DNA from: Streptomyces radiopugnans
GTDB taxonomy: Bacteria > Actinomycetota > Actinomycetes > Streptomycetales > Streptomycetaceae
Direction of reading: 5' to 3'
Assembly (NCBI RefSeq): GCF_900110735.1
Contig: NZ_FOET01000009.1
Span: forward strand, 62,001-126,000
DNA: 64,000 nucleotides
Shown: piece by piece, positions 50,196 through 64,000 of the stretch
How positions within the stretch are numbered: the stretch's first letter is position 1
How the letters are laid out: each line of letters starts with the position of its first letter
Made by a program: the position numbers and the translations under genes
The notes under the pieces: generated by a model
Seen by the model: the letters and a program-made list of their open reading frames with translations, nothing else
Told to the model about the DNA's origin: nothing
The model's database searches: none

Positions 50196-51251
50196 GTGCA
50201 GGAACTCCACGACGCGCCCCTCGCCCCGCTGACCACCTTCCGCCTTGGCGGCCCCGCGACCCGCCTGGTCACGGCCACCACCGACGAGGAGGTGACCGAG
50301 GCGGTACGGGCCGCCGACGCCGACGGCACCCCGCTGCTGGTCGTCGGCGGCGGCAGCAACCTCGTCATCGCCGACGAGGGATTCGCCGGCACCGCCCTGC
50401 GCATCGCCACCACCGGTTTCCGCCTGGAGGGCACCAGCCTGGAACTGGCGGCGGGCGAGAACTGGTCCGAGGCCGTCGCCCGCACCGTCGAGGCAGGGCT
50501 CGCGGGCGTCGAGTGCATGGCCGGCATTCCCGGATCGGCGGGCGCCACCCCCATCCAGAACGTCGGCGCGTACGGCCAGGAGGTCTCCTCCACGATCACC
50601 GAGGTCGTCGCCTACGACCGCCGCTCCGGCCGGACCGTCACCGTCCCCGCCGCCGAATGCGGCTTCTCCTACCGCCACAGCCGCTTCAAGGCCGACCCCA
50701 CCCGCTTCGTCGTGCTGCGCGTCCGCTTCGAACTGGAGGACGCCGGCGGCCTCTCGGCGCCCCTGCGCTACGCCGAGACCGCCCGGGCACTGGGCGTTGA
50801 GACCGGCGAGCGGGTGCCGGTGGAGCGCGCCCGGGAGACTGTTCTGAAGCTGCGCGCGGGCAAGGGCATGGTGCTCGACCCGGAGGACCACGACACCTGG
50901 TCGGCCGGCTCCTTCTTCACCAACCCCGTCCTCACCGAGGCCGAGCACGCCGCCTTCCTCGCCCGCGTCGCCGAACGGCTGGGACCGGACGCCGCCCCGC
51001 CCGCCTATCCGGCCGGGGACGGCCTGGTGAAGACCTCCGCCGCCTGGCTGATCGACAGGGCCGGCTTCACCAGGGGCTACGGCGACGGCCCGGCCCGGAT
51101 CTCCACCAAGCACACCCTCGCCCTGACCAACCGGGGCTCGGCCACCACCGCCGACCTCCTCGCCCTGGCCCGGGAGGTCCGCGACGGCGTGCGCGAGGCC
51201 TTCGGCGTGACGCTGGTCAACGAGCCGGTGACCGTCGGCTGCTCGCTCTGA
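50196..51251 (+). CDS. murB: UDP-N-acetylenolpyruvoylglucosamine reductase
   Basis: Flavoenzyme reducing UDP-GlcNAc-enolpyruvate to UDP-MurNAc in peptidoglycan synthesis. 351 residues from GTG 50196. FAD-binding segments: TTFRLGGPATRLV, LLVVGGGSNLVIADEGF and GIPGSAGATPIQNVGAYGQE. YRHSRFK and SAGSFFTNPVL (catalytic Ser) are present, then TSAAWLIDRAGF and a terminal Glu-containing NEPVTVG. Longer upstream starts would cross the terminator hairpin. The transcript appears leaderless. Confidence 0.96.
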   Translation: MQELHDAPLAPLTTFRLGGPATRLVTATTDEEVTEAVRAADADGTPLLVVGGGSNLVIADEGFAGTALRIATTGFRLEGTSLELAAGENWSEAVARTVEAGLAGVECMAGIPGSAGATPIQNVGAYGQEVSSTITEVVAYDRRSGRTVTVPAAECGFSYRHSRFKADPTRFVVLRVRFELEDAGGLSAPLRYAETARALGVETGERVPVERARETVLKLRAGKGMVLDPEDHDTWSAGSFFTNPVLTEAEHAAFLARVAERLGPDAAPPAYPAGDGLVKTSAAWLIDRAGFTRGYGDGPARISTKHTLALTNRGSATTADLLALAREVRDGVREAFGVTLVNEPVTVGCSL

Positions 51252-51270
51252 GGGCCCTCCCCAGGCGCTC

Positions 51271-52371
51271 TCAGGCGACTCCCGGCGACGTGTGCGCGGA
51301 CGGGGACGTGTGCGCGGACGGGGACGGGTGCGAGGGCGGGGCCTGCTCCGGCTCCTCCACCAGCCAGGCGTCGATGTCCGCCAGGATCGCCTTCCTGACG
51401 TCCTCCGGCGCGCGCGAGCCGCGCACCGACTGGCGGGCCAGCTCCGCCAGTTCGTCGTCCGTGAAGCCGTGGTACCGCCGCGCGATCTCGTACTGCGCGG
51501 CCAGCCGGGAGCCGAACAGCAGCGGGTCGTCGGCGCCCAGCGCCAGCGGCACCCCCGCCTCGAACATGGCCCGCAGCGGTACGTCCTCGTGCCGGTCGTA
51601 CACCCCCAGCGCCACGTTGGACGCCGGGCAGACCTCGCAGGTGACGCCCTGCGCGGCCAGCCGCGCCAGCAGCCGCGGGTCCTCGGTGGCACGCACCCCG
51701 TGCCCGATGCGGCCCGCGCGCAGATCGTCCAGGCAGTCGGCCACGGACCCCGGCCCCGACAACTCGCCGCCGTGCGGGGCCGCCAGCAGGCCGCCCCGGC
51801 GCGCGATGGCGAAGGCCCGGTCGAAGTCCCTGGCGAAGCCGCGCCGTTCGTCGTTGGACAGGCCGAAGCCGACCACGCCGCGGTCGGCGTAGCGCACGGC
51901 CAGCCGGGCCAGGGTGCGGGCGTCCAGCGGGTGCTTCACGCGGTTCGCGGCGACCAGCACGCGCATGCCGAGCCCGGTCTCCCTGGACGCGCTCTCCACC
52001 GCGTCCAGGATGATCTCCATCGTCGGGATCAGCCCGCCCAGGCGCGGCGCGTACGAGGTCGGGTCGACCTGGATCTCCAGCCAGCGCGACCCGTCCCGCA
52101 CGTCCTCCTCGGCGGCCTCGCGGACCAGCCGGCGGATGTCGTCGGGCGTGCGCAGGCAGGAGCGCGCGGCGTCGTACAGCCGCTGGAAGCGGAACCAGCC
52201 GCGCTCGTCGGTGGCCCGCAGCTTCGGGGGACGGCCGCTGCTCAGCGCGTCCGGGAGGTGGACGCCGTGTCTGTCGGCGAGCTCCAGGAGTGTGCCCGGG
52301 CGCATGGACCCGGTGAAGTGCAGATGGAGATGGGCCTTCGGGAGCTTGCGGACGTCACGAGCGCTTTCCAT
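51271..52371 (-). CDS. add: Adenosine deaminase family protein
   Basis: A 366-residue enzyme converting adenosine to inosine (or a related amino-purine). Metal site HLHLHFTGSM, catalytic HGGELSGPGS (His/Glu), GRIGHGVRA and ALGADDPLLFG (Asp pair) are in order. The start is ATG 52371, giving the standard N-terminus; CAAAAT just upstream may be a -10 box of a leaderless mRNA. The last 25 residues are Pro/Ser/His repeats (PSAHTSPSAHTSP) encoded by 18-bp tandem DNA repeats near 51290-51330. HFTGSM differs from the usual His-Leu-Asp/Glu-Gly-Ser. Confidence 0.92.
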   Translation of the reverse strand: MESARDVRKLPKAHLHLHFTGSMRPGTLLELADRHGVHLPDALSSGRPPKLRATDERGWFRFQRLYDAARSCLRTPDDIRRLVREAAEEDVRDGSRWLEIQVDPTSYAPRLGGLIPTMEIILDAVESASRETGLGMRVLVAANRVKHPLDARTLARLAVRYADRGVVGFGLSNDERRGFARDFDRAFAIARRGGLLAAPHGGELSGPGSVADCLDDLRAGRIGHGVRATEDPRLLARLAAQGVTCEVCPASNVALGVYDRHEDVPLRAMFEAGVPLALGADDPLLFGSRLAAQYEIARRYHGFTDDELAELARQSVRGSRAPEDVRKAILADIDAWLVEEPEQAPPSHPSPSAHTSPSAHTSPGVA

Positions 52372-52444
52372 CCGAAGATTTTGCCGCACCCGTGACACGC
52401 CCGGAAGTCGCCGGTCACGATCGGGGGCGGGCCGGAACACGCGA

Positions 52445-52478
52445 GCGGGCCCGCGGAAGCCGTGCTCCGCGGGCCCGC
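52445..52478 (-). terminator. Terminator between aminotransferase and adenosine deaminase
   Basis: Perfect 13-bp stem (52445-52457 with 52466-52478), 8-base loop, about 60 bp past the aminotransferase stop. Confidence 0.8.
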
Positions 52479-52537
52479 CCGTGTGGGTTCCGGGGCTCCG
52501 CAAGGGACCGGGCCGGATCAGGCCGGGCCGGGCCGGA

Positions 52538-53776
52538 TCAGGCCTTGGCCTCGGCCAGCAGCTTCTGGATCCGCGAGACGCCCTCGACCAGGTCCTCGTC
52601 GCCCAGCGCGTAGGACAGCCTCAGGTAGCCCGGGGTGCCGAACGCCTCACCGGGGACGACCGCGACCTCGGCCTCCTCCAGGATCAGCTCGGCCAGCTCC
52701 ACGCTCGACTGCGGACGCCGGCCGCGGATCTCCCGGCCCAGCACGCCCTTGACCGACGGGTAGGCGTAGAAGGCGCCCTCCGGCTCGGGGCAGGTGACGC
52801 CGTCGATCTCGTTCAGCATCCGCACGATCGTCCTGCGGCGGCGGTCGAACGCCTCGCGCATGCGCGCCACGGCCTCCAGGTCGCCGGAGACGGCGGCCAG
52901 CGCCGCGGCCTGGGCGACGTTGGAGACGTTGGAGGTGGCGTGCGACTGGAGGTTGGTGGCGGCCTTCACCACGTCCTTCGGGCCGATGATCCACCCCACC
53001 CGCCAGCCGGTCATGGCGTACGTCTTGGCCACGCCGTTGACGACCACGCACCGGTCGGCCAGCTCGGGCACGACCACCGGCAGCGAGGAGAACTCGGCGT
53101 CGCCGTAGACCAGGTGCTCGTAGATCTCGTCGGTGAGCACCCACAGACCGTGCTCGGCGGCCCAGCGGCCGATCTCCTCGACCTGGGCGCGGGAGTAGAC
53201 GGCGCCGGTCGGGTTGGAGGGGGAGACGAACACCAGCACCTTGGTGCGCTCGGTGCGGGCCGCCTCCAGCTGCTCCACCGAGACCCGGTAGCCGGTGGTC
53301 TCGTCGGCGACCACGTCCACGGGGACGCCGCCGGCCAGCCGGATCGACTCGGGGTAGGTGGTCCAGTACGGCGCGGGGACGATGACCTCGTCGCCCGGGT
53401 CGAGGATGGCGGCGAAGGCCTCGTAGATGGCCTGCTTGCCGCCGTTGGTGACCAGCACCTGGGACGCCTCGACCGAGTATCCGGAGTCGCGCAGCGTCTT
53501 CGCCGCGATGGCCTCCTTCAGCTCGGGGAGCCCGCCGGCCGGGGTGTAGCGGTGGAAGCGCGGGTTCCGGCAGGCCTCCACGGCGGCTTCGACGATGTAG
53601 TCGGGTGTCGGGAAGTCGGGCTCGCCCGCGCCGAAGCCGATCACCGGCCGCCCGGCGGCCTTGAGGGCCTTGGCCTTGGCGTCGACGGCGAGCGTGGCGG
53701 ACTCGGAGATCGAGCCGACGCGGGCCGAGACCCGGCGCTCGGTGGGTGACTGGTTGGAAGGGGTTGCAGCGGTCAT
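52538..53776 (-). CDS. aspC: Pyridoxal-phosphate aminotransferase, aspartate type
   Basis: A 412-residue class I aminotransferase, probably aspartate/prephenate-type. Start ATG 53776. Segments: [67 protein letters not shown]. The PLP lysine lies in [20 protein letters not shown], where most relatives have Ser-Lys; here Ala-Lys. The carboxylate-binding Arg is in GYLRLSYAL. Substrate range is inferred from the family only. Confidence 0.93.
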   Translation of the reverse strand: MTAATPSNQSPTERRVSARVGSISESATLAVDAKAKALKAAGRPVIGFGAGEPDFPTPDYIVEAAVEACRNPRFHRYTPAGGLPELKEAIAAKTLRDSGYSVEASQVLVTNGGKQAIYEAFAAILDPGDEVIVPAPYWTTYPESIRLAGGVPVDVVADETTGYRVSVEQLEAARTERTKVLVFVSPSNPTGAVYSRAQVEEIGRWAAEHGLWVLTDEIYEHLVYGDAEFSSLPVVVPELADRCVVVNGVAKTYAMTGWRVGWIIGPKDVVKAATNLQSHATSNVSNVAQAAALAAVSGDLEAVARMREAFDRRRRTIVRMLNEIDGVTCPEPEGAFYAYPSVKGVLGREIRGRRPQSSVELAELILEEAEVAVVPGEAFGTPGYLRLSYALGDEDLVEGVSRIQKLLAEAKA

Positions 53777-54018
53777 GGGGGCATCGTCGCAGACGGGGGG
53801 TCGCCGGGGCACGCGGGCCGGAGGGGCCCGGAGGGGGAGCGGGCGGCGGAGGACGCCGGCGGACGGGCGGGAGGAACCGGAGGTTCGGGGGCGATACGGG
53901 TTACGTGTTCGACGGCGGCGCGGGAAGCACGTACACTCACCGTCGTTGGTCCCGGCCGATCACCGGCGGGCCGCGCACTCCGCGGCACCGATCGGATGCG
54001 GTAGGTTGGGAACGGCAA

Positions 54019-54091
54019 AGGGTCGTAGCTCAATTGGTAGAGCACCGGTCTCCAAAACCGGCGGTTGGGGGTTCAAGTCCCTCCGGCCCTG
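54019..54091 (+). tRNA. tRNA-Trp (CCA)
   Basis: 73 nt: acceptor AGGGTCG / CGGCCCT, D arm AGCTCAATTGGTAGAGC, anticodon CCA at 54052-54054, T loop TTCAAGT, discriminator G. Its place directly before secE is conserved in many bacteria. Confidence 0.97.
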
Positions 54092-54205
54092 CTTCACGCA
54101 TCTGGACCAGGGATGCGTGCACGTGTACGTAACTGGACGCACCGCCGTACGGCCGGGCCGGACGCGGCACGGCACGCGGCCAGGACCCGGATCAGGTGAG
54201 GACGA

Positions 54206-54487
54206 GTGGCGGAGATCACGGACTCCATCGAGGTCCCCGAGCCCGGGCGGTCGCAGGACGACAACAAGCCCCGGCGCGGTGGCAAGCGCGCGAAGAAGGG
54301 CCCGCTGGGCCGTCTCGCCCTGTTCTACCGGCAGATCGTCGCCGAGCTGCGCAAGGTCGTCTGGCCCACCAAGAAGCAGCTCTCCACCTACACGACCGTG
54401 GTGATCATCTTCGTCCTCGTCGTCATCGGCCTGGTGACCGTGATTGACTGGGGGTTCACCGAGGTCGTCAAGTACGTCTTCGGCTGA
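54206..54487 (+). CDS. secE: Preprotein translocase subunit SecE
   Basis: A 93-residue single-helix form. A charged N-terminus (DDNKPRRGGKRAKKG) precedes the amphipathic helix FYRQIVAELRKVVWPTKKQL, then the membrane helix VVIIFVLVVIGLVTVIDWGF. SecE clamps SecY in the translocon. GTG 54206 follows a GAGG-type site. nusG begins 74 bp downstream. Confidence 0.96.
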   Translation: MAEITDSIEVPEPGRSQDDNKPRRGGKRAKKGPLGRLALFYRQIVAELRKVVWPTKKQLSTYTTVVIIFVLVVIGLVTVIDWGFTEVVKYVFG

Positions 54488-54561
54488 TCCGCCCGCGGAG
54501 TGCCCCTCCGGGGCACTTTTCCGCATGTTCGACCCCTTGAAGCCAGGAAGAAGCAGCCACC

Positions 54562-55395
54562 GTGTCTGACCCGAACCTGAACGACGCCGTCGACCCCGTC
54601 GAGGGTGACGACACCGCGCCCGACGCCGTCGAGACGGCGGACGAGGCGGCGGACGGCGTCGACCAGGCCGAAGCTGCCGACGCCGCCGGGGAGGACGAGT
54701 CGGCCGAGGCTGCGGCCGCCCCCGCCGAGTCCGCCGACGAGGCCGAGACCGAGGCGGCACAGGAGGCGGAGGAGCCGGTCGACCCGGTCGCCGCCCTCCG
54801 CGAGGAACTGCGTCATCTGCCCGGCGAGTGGTACGTCATCCACACCTACGCGGGCTACGAGAAGCGCGTGAAGGCCAACCTGGAGCAGCGCGCCGTCTCG
54901 CTGAACGTCGAGGACTTCATCTACCAGGCCGAGGTCCCCGAGGAAGAGATCGTCCAGATCAAGAACGGCGAGCGCAAGAACGTCCGTCAGAACAAGCTCC
55001 CCGGCTACGTGCTGGTGCGCATGGACCTGACGAACGAGTCCTGGGGCGTCGTGCGCAACACCCCGGGCGTCACCGGCTTCGTGGGCAACGCCTACGACCC
55101 GTACCCGCTGACCCTGGACGAGGTCGTCAAGATGCTCGCCCCCGAGGCGGAGGAGCGCGCCGCCGCGGAGGCCGCCGCCGAGGCCGGTCTGCCGGCGCCG
55201 AGCCGCAAGGTCGAGGTCCAGGTGCTGGACTTCGAGGTCGGGGACTCGGTCACCGTCACCGACGGCCCGTTCGCGACCCTCCAGGCGACGATCAACGAGA
55301 TCAACCCGGACTCGAAGAAGGTCAAGGGCCTCGTCGAGATCTTCGGCCGCGAGACCCCGGTCGAGCTGAGCTTCGACCAGATCCAGAAGAACTGA
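54562..55395 (+). CDS. nusG: Transcription termination/antitermination factor NusG
   Basis: A 277-residue protein. The first about 85 residues are an acidic Asp/Glu/Ala extension found in actinomycete NusG. The NGN domain follows ([40 protein letters not shown]). The KOW domain is at the end ([20 protein letters not shown]). It binds the beta' clamp of RNA polymerase and couples to ribosome or Rho. GTG start, with AGGAAG about 10 bases upstream. Confidence 0.97.
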   Translation: MSDPNLNDAVDPVEGDDTAPDAVETADEAADGVDQAEAADAAGEDESAEAAAAPAESADEAETEAAQEAEEPVDPVAALREELRHLPGEWYVIHTYAGYEKRVKANLEQRAVSLNVEDFIYQAEVPEEEIVQIKNGERKNVRQNKLPGYVLVRMDLTNESWGVVRNTPGVTGFVGNAYDPYPLTLDEVVKMLAPEAEERAAAEAAAEAGLPAPSRKVEVQVLDFEVGDSVTVTDGPFATLQATINEINPDSKKVKGLVEIFGRETPVELSFDQIQKN

Positions 55396-55419
55396 CGCGG
55401 TTCTTCCGGTCACCGATTT

Positions 55420-55463
55420 CCGGCCAGGTCGGGCAGCCCTCCGGGGCCGCCCGGCCTGGCCGG
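55420..55463 (+). terminator. Hairpin after nusG
   Basis: 15-bp stem with one G-T pair (55420-55434 with 55449-55463), 14-base loop. Confidence 0.7.
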
Positions 55464-55472
55464 TTTCCGACC

Positions 55473-55499
55473 GCACCGTGATACGGGCTATCGTGGTGC
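55473..55499 (+). promoter_or_regulatory. Small hairpin in the rplK leader region
   Basis: 11-bp stem (55473-55483 with 55489-55499, two G-T pairs), loop CGGGC, about 70 bp before rplK. It could be part of a promoter (TATCGT at 55489-55494 as a weak -10) or an RNA site for L1-type control; neither is shown. Confidence 0.3.
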
Positions 55500-55569
55500 G
55501 GTATGCCTCCGTACGGGTGGATCAGCCCGCCGGAGGATTCGACACCTCTCACCAGGACCCGGAGAGAAC

Positions 55570-56004
55570 ATGCCTCCCAAGAAGAAGAAGGTCACGGGGC
55601 TGATCAAGCTCCAGATCCAGGCCGGCGCCGCGAACCCGGCCCCGCCGGTCGGCCCCGCGCTGGGTCAGCACGGCGTGAACATCATGGAGTTCTGCAAGGC
55701 CTACAACGCCGCGACCGAGTCGCAGCGCGGCTGGGTCATCCCGGTGGAGATCACGGTCTACGAGGACCGCTCCTTCACCTTCATCACCAAGACCCCGCCG
55801 GCCGCGAAGATGATCCTCAAGGCCGCGGGCGTGGAGAAGGGCTCCGGCGAGCCCCACACCAAGAAGGTCGCCAAGATCACGCGCGAGCAGGTGCGTGAGA
55901 TCGCCACCACCAAGATGCCCGACCTCAACGCCAACGACCTGGACGCCGCCGAGAAGATCATCGCCGGCACCGCCCGGTCGATGGGCGTCACCGTCGAGGG
56001 CTGA
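55570..56004 (+). CDS. rplK: Ribosomal protein uL11
   Basis: A 144-residue protein of the GTPase-associated centre. Conserved segments: [53 protein letters not shown] and the C-terminal rRNA-binding domain ending [15 protein letters not shown] 55570 with GGAGAG upstream. Mutations here can give a relaxed phenotype in Streptomyces (relC); no lesion is visible. Confidence 0.98.
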   Translation: MPPKKKKVTGLIKLQIQAGAANPAPPVGPALGQHGVNIMEFCKAYNAATESQRGWVIPVEITVYEDRSFTFITKTPPAAKMILKAAGVEKGSGEPHTKKVAKITREQVREIATTKMPDLNANDLDAAEKIIAGTARSMGVTVEG

Positions 56005-56164
56005 GCGGCTCCGCTCGCGGTACCCGCCGGGCACGCCCGGTTCCGTCGCTCCCCCTCGGGGCGGGCGGGCCGGACAGGTGGCCGGGCACAGACAGATGGA
56101 AGTGGCAGGGTCAGGCGCTGGCCCCCTGGACCACGACTCCGTACACCAGAAAACTGGAGCAGAA

Positions 56165-56884
56165 GTGAAGCGCAGCAAGGCTCTCCGCAACGCGGACGCC
56201 AAGGTCGACCGGACGCGGCTCTACGCCCCGCTGGAGGCCGTCCGTCTCGCCAAGGAGACCTCCCCGACCAAGTTCGACGCGACCGTCGAGATCGCCATGC
56301 GCCTGGGTGTCGACCCGCGCAAGGCCGACCAGATGGTGCGCGGCACCGTGAACCTCCCGCACGGCACCGGTAAGACCGCCCGGGTCCTGGTCTTCGCGAC
56401 CGGTGAGCGTGCCGCGGCCGCGGAGGCCGCCGGAGCCGACATCGTCGGCTCCGACGAACTGATCGACGAGGTCGCCAAGGGCCGCCTGGACTTCGACGCC
56501 GTCGTCGCCACCCCGGACCTGATGGGCAAGGTCGGCCGCCTCGGCCGTGTGCTCGGTCCGCGTGGTCTGATGCCGAACCCGAAGACCGGCACCGTCACCC
56601 CGGACGTCGCCAAGGCCGTCACCGAGATCAAGGGCGGCAAGATCGAGTTCCGCGTCGACAAGCACGCCAACCTCCACTTCATCATCGGCAAGGTCTCGTT
56701 CGACGAGAAGCAGCTGGTGGAGAACTACGCGGCGGCGCTGGAAGAGGTCCTGCGGCTGAAGCCGTCCGCGGCCAAGGGCCGGTACATCAAGAAGGCCGTC
56801 ATCAGCACCACGATGGGCCCCGGCGTCCCCGTCGACCCCAACCGCACCCGGAACCTCCTCGCCGAGGAGGATGTCGCCGCCTGA
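56165..56884 (+). CDS. rplA: Ribosomal protein uL1
   Basis: A 239-residue L1-stalk protein. Start GTG 56165 ([20 protein letters not shown]). Signature: [20 protein letters not shown]1 usually represses its own operon by binding mRNA. The 160-bp gap from rplK has no strong promoter-like sequence. A terminator lies 36 bp beyond the stop. Confidence 0.98.
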   Translation: MKRSKALRNADAKVDRTRLYAPLEAVRLAKETSPTKFDATVEIAMRLGVDPRKADQMVRGTVNLPHGTGKTARVLVFATGERAAAAEAAGADIVGSDELIDEVAKGRLDFDAVVATPDLMGKVGRLGRVLGPRGLMPNPKTGTVTPDVAKAVTEIKGGKIEFRVDKHANLHFIIGKVSFDEKQLVENYAAALEEVLRLKPSAAKGRYIKKAVISTTMGPGVPVDPNRTRNLLAEEDVAA

Positions 56885-56920
56885 TCCGGCGCGCGTCCCC
56901 GAGGGCGGTCCAGCACGGCG

Positions 56921-56957
56921 GCCGGGCCCCGCTTCCGAGAGGGAGGCGGGGCCCGGC
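56921..56957 (+). terminator. Terminator of rplKA
   Basis: 16-bp stem with one G-T pair (56921-56936 with 56942-56957), 5-base loop, followed by CCTTTGC. Confidence 0.88.
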
Positions 56958-57212
56958 CCTTTGCACGGGCGGCGCGGGGCCCTGGAGCCGGTGACGGGCG
57001 GCCTGCCGGACGCGCACCGGGCCCCCGCCCGGCAGGCTGCCCTGCTCCCGGCCCCGCCCGTCGTCGAGCGGGCCGGCGAGGAGACGGCGACTGCGGCGCC
57101 CCCGTCTCCGTTGAGGCGCCTCCGGCGAGTGGGACGGCCGTTCCGGCGGAGGTCTTCGATGGCGCGTGCGGGGCTCTGAGGAAGGGCGGCGGCGGGGTCC
57201 GGCCCCTCGGAT

Positions 57213-57242
57213 TTGCCTGCCGTGACGGCGTTCGCGTACTCT
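57213..57242 (+). promoter_or_regulatory. Promoter of rplJL
   Basis: TTGCCT (57213-57218), 18-bp spacer, TACTCT (57237-57242). Transcription would begin near 57249, giving a leader of about 280 nt. The 570-bp stretch 56958-57525 otherwise has no convincing gene. Confidence 0.6.
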
Positions 57243-57385
57243 TCGACAGAAGCCAAAGACCGCTGGTCGTTGCCGTGCTCCCAGATCTCCCGCAGATCCG
57301 GGGCCGGTGGCCGAAGGATCCGCTTGGAGCGGGCGACCTGCGCAGGTGACAGTGGAGGACTCCCGGCGTTCGTGCCGGTCGAGTC

Positions 57386-57429
57386 ACGCCCCGTGCGCCT
57401 GCGCCGGGGCGTTTCGTTTTGCGCAAAAC
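57386..57429 (+). promoter_or_regulatory. Attenuator-like hairpin in the rplJ leader
   Basis: An 8-bp GC stem (57386-57393 with 57405-57412) is followed at once by TTCGTTTT, an unusual T-rich run for this genome. A 14-bp palindrome GTTTTGCGCAAAAC (57416-57429) overlaps that run. This looks like a conditional terminator in an L10-type leader, where L10/L7-L12 binding controls read-through. An alternative is a simple RNA-binding site. Confidence 0.55.
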
Positions 57430-57525
57430 CCCTTCCTCGTGCGCCCGACGTGGGCGGTCCGGCGTCATGACCTGCCGAAAGGCACGGTCGAGGATCGCAT
57501 CACCCGGAAAGGAGGGCCGAGGCTC

Positions 57526-58077
57526 ATGGCGAGTCCCGACAAGGTCGCAGCTGTCGAGGAGATCAGGGAGAAGTTCCAGAACTCCAACGCCGCCGTTGTG
57601 ACCGCGTACACCGGTCTCAGCGTCGCTCAGCTCAAGGACCTGCGCCGTTCTCTCGGTGAGAACGCTCAGTACCGTGTGGCGAAGAACACGCTTACCAAGA
57701 TCGCGGCCAACGAGGCCGGGGTCACCGAGCTCGACGAGTTCTTCGTCGGCTCCACCGCCGTCGCCTTCGTGACCGGTGACCCGGTCGAGGCGGCGAAGAG
57801 TCTGCGTGACTTCGCCAAGGACAACCCCCAGCTCGTCATCAAGGGCGGTGTCCTCGAGGGCAAGGCGCTCAGCGCCGACGAGATCAAGAAGCTCGCGGAC
57901 CTCGAGTCCCGTGAGGTGCTGCTCGCCAAGCTGGCCGGTGGCATGAAGGCGTCCATGGCCAAGGCCGCGGCGACCTTCCAGGCCCCGCTGTCGAAGTTCG
58001 TCCGCACCGCGGACGCCCTTCGCGCCAAGCAGGAGCAGGGCGGTGCCGGTACGCCGGCTCCCGCCGAGGCCGAGTAA
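57526..58077 (+). CDS. rplJ: Ribosomal protein uL10
   Basis: A 183-residue stalk base protein that anchors L7/L12 dimers. ATG 57526 with AAAGGAGGG about 10 bases upstream. Segments: [36 protein letters not shown] and the C-terminal helix binding L7/L12. A longer open frame into the leader lacks a ribosome site and is rejected. Confidence 0.97.
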   Translation: MASPDKVAAVEEIREKFQNSNAAVVTAYTGLSVAQLKDLRRSLGENAQYRVAKNTLTKIAANEAGVTELDEFFVGSTAVAFVTGDPVEAAKSLRDFAKDNPQLVIKGGVLEGKALSADEIKKLADLESREVLLAKLAGGMKASMAKAAATFQAPLSKFVRTADALRAKQEQGGAGTPAPAEAE

Positions 58078-58170
58078 CCCACCCCAGGCGCACTCGGTCG
58101 CAGCGGGCCCCTGTACGCCCGCCGACATGAACAACCCGGCACCAGCCGACTTAGTGGAAGGACCGCCATC

Positions 58171-58557
58171 ATGGCGAAGCTCAGCCAGGAAGAGCTGCTC
58201 GAGCAGTTCAGCGAGATGACCCTCATCGAGCTCTCCGAGTTCGTGAAGGCCTTCGAGGAGAAGTTCGACGTCGAGGCCGCCGCCCCGGTCGCCGTCGCCG
58301 CCGGCCCCGCCCAGGGTGGCCCGGCCGCCGAGGCTCCGGAGGAGAAGGACGAGTTCGACGTCATCCTCACCGGCGCCGGTGACAAGAAGATCCAGGTCAT
58401 CAAGGTCGTGCGCGAGCTGACCTCCCTCGGCCTGAAGGAGGCCAAGGACCTGGTCGACGGCACCCCGAAGCCGGTCCTGGAGAAGGTCAACAAGGAGACC
58501 GCCGACAAGGCCGCCGAGTCCCTCAAGGGCGCCGGCGCCTCCGTCGAGGTCAAGTGA
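58171..58557 (+). CDS. rplL: Ribosomal protein bL7/bL12
   Basis: A 128-residue stalk protein. N-terminal dimerisation helix ([20 protein letters not shown]), Ala/Gly-rich hinge ([18 protein letters not shown]) and C-terminal factor-binding domain ([20 protein letters not shown]). It follows rplJ after 93 bp. Confidence 0.98.
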   Translation: MAKLSQEELLEQFSEMTLIELSEFVKAFEEKFDVEAAAPVAVAAGPAQGGPAAEAPEEKDEFDVILTGAGDKKIQVIKVVRELTSLGLKEAKDLVDGTPKPVLEKVNKETADKAAESLKGAGASVEVK

Positions 58558-58603
58558 ACCGAGTGACCCAGGTCACTTCGGGAGTCCGCTGACTCCCGTC
58601 CTT

Positions 58604-58639
58604 CCGAAGGCGATCACCCGTGCGGGTGGTCGCCTTCGG
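58604..58639 (+). terminator. Terminator/attenuator between rplL and rpoB
   Basis: 16-bp stem with one G-T pair (58604-58619 with 58624-58639), 4-base loop, then TCGTTTCC. A smaller perfect 7-bp hairpin (58580-58586 with 58591-58597) precedes it. Partial read-through into rpoBC is common at this place in bacteria. Confidence 0.8.
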
Positions 58640-58739
58640 TCGTTTCCGCGACGGCCGTATCGCCTGGCGAGGGCCTGCGGGTATGGTGATCAACGCTGCC
58701 CGGCCGTACGCTCCCTGTGGTTCGGAAGAGGGTGGGGCC

Positions 58740-58768
58740 TTGACGAACCGCACGTAGCGCGCAATTCT
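58740..58768 (+). promoter_or_regulatory. Possible upstream promoter of rpoBC
   Basis: TTGACG (58740-58745), 17-bp spacer, AATTCT (58763-58768), about 270 bp before rpoB. Weak -10. Confidence 0.35.
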
Positions 58769-58916
58769 CAGGACGCGTCGTCACACCGATCCACAATCCG
58801 AGGCATGGATCGCCGGCGAAGTGGGAAACCTTGCGGCAGGCGTTGAACAACTGGCGAGGGGCTCGCCCCTCCGGAGGGAGAGATTGGTACCGCGTGCCGG
58901 TCTCCGGATATCGCAC

Positions 58917-58945
58917 TGGACATCAGTGGGCCTTGTGGCTACACT
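58917..58945 (+). promoter_or_regulatory. Main promoter of rpoBC
   Basis: TGGACA (58917-58922), 17-bp spacer, TACACT (58940-58945), a good match to the housekeeping sigma (HrdB) consensus. The start would be near 58952, about 83 nt before the rpoB TTG. Confidence 0.7.
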
Positions 58946-59034
58946 GACCCTTTGCGCTGCCTATTAACTGTCCCCTGCCCGTCACCAGGGGCACGGCGCG
59001 CGTAGTGAGTCCGAGCCCTCGGAAGGACCCCCTC

Positions 59035-62520
<3,486 letters not shown>

Positions 62521-62647
62521 CGGGCCGGCCGGGGCGCCGCACCTTCCAGCCTGAGGCGGAGGGGCGGCTCCCCGGCCTCCCCGGGACCCCCGTTCAGACC
62601 ACCACAGAGCTCCTCGGTCCCACCGACGCGAGGGGCACAAACCCTGA

Positions 62648-64000
<1,353 letters not shown>

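Noticed and set aside
57213-57470. Small open frames in the rplA-rplJ gap
   Set aside because: No ribosome site, biased composition, and the region is better explained as promoter and leader RNA.

Overview
The window is a GC-rich, densely coded actinobacterial chromosome segment. Gene content and order fit the genus Streptomyces: nuo operon, second reduced nuo operon, yajQ, tRNA-Tyr, rpmG, murB, secE-nusG-rplKA-rplJL-rpoBC. Further support comes from frequent GTG/TTG starts, 1-8 bp stop/start overlaps, several apparently leaderless genes, an RpoB of 1161 residues and a close relative of the secreted Streptomyces M28 aminopeptidase. The species cannot be named from sequence alone.

Layout. 1-9.6 kb: the 3' part of a complete-type respiratory complex I operon (nuoG end, nuoH-N), closed by a 24-bp perfect terminator. 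9.7-20.5 kb: a lipoprotein, fumarylacetoacetase, a long-chain polyprenyl diphosphate synthase (probably for the menaquinone side chain), a LolA/RseB-like exported protein with an ABC exporter, a VOC protein and a CGNR zinc-finger regulator sharing a palindromic operator, a secreted aminopeptidase and a RarD-type permease. 20.7-26.0 kb (minus strand): 2-oxoacid:ferredoxin oxidoreductase korAB and a LuxR-type two-component system. 26.2-36.3 kb: a second complex I cluster, nuoA-B-C-H-I-J-K-L-M-N, with no nuoD, E, F or G. 36.4-40.0 kb: htpX, yccF, an Mrr-like membrane protein, a lipoprotein and yajQ.

40.06-46.15 kb is an island-like insert. An intact tRNA-Tyr lies at its left edge, and the 3' end of that tRNA is repeated (53 of 54 bases) at its right edge. 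Inside are two same-orientation remnants of an IS5-type transposase flanking an FtsX/MacB-type ABC exporter, an OmpR-type regulator and a sensor kinase. No integrase is visible. The tRNA-Tyr gene is the known attachment site of the Streptomyces element SLP1.

46.2-54.1 kb: an NAD(P)-binding protein, a cytosine-deaminase-like amidohydrolase, tRNA-Thr, tRNA-Met, rpmG, a MaoC-fold dehydratase pair, murB, adenosine deaminase, an aspartate-type aminotransferase and tRNA-Trp. 54.2-64.0 kb: the transcription/translation core secE, nusG, rplK, rplA, rplJ, rplL, rpoB and the 5' part of rpoC, with recognisable promoters, terminators and an attenuator-like leader before rplJ.

The most interesting combination is the peripheral-arm-deficient complex I next to a ferredoxin-reducing enzyme and a two-component system. 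It suggests, as inference, a ferredoxin- or otherwise-fed proton-pumping menaquinone reductase that may borrow NuoD from the neighbouring full operon. The second is the tRNA-Tyr island carrying a self-contained regulator/exporter module with 11-bp-phased operator repeats.
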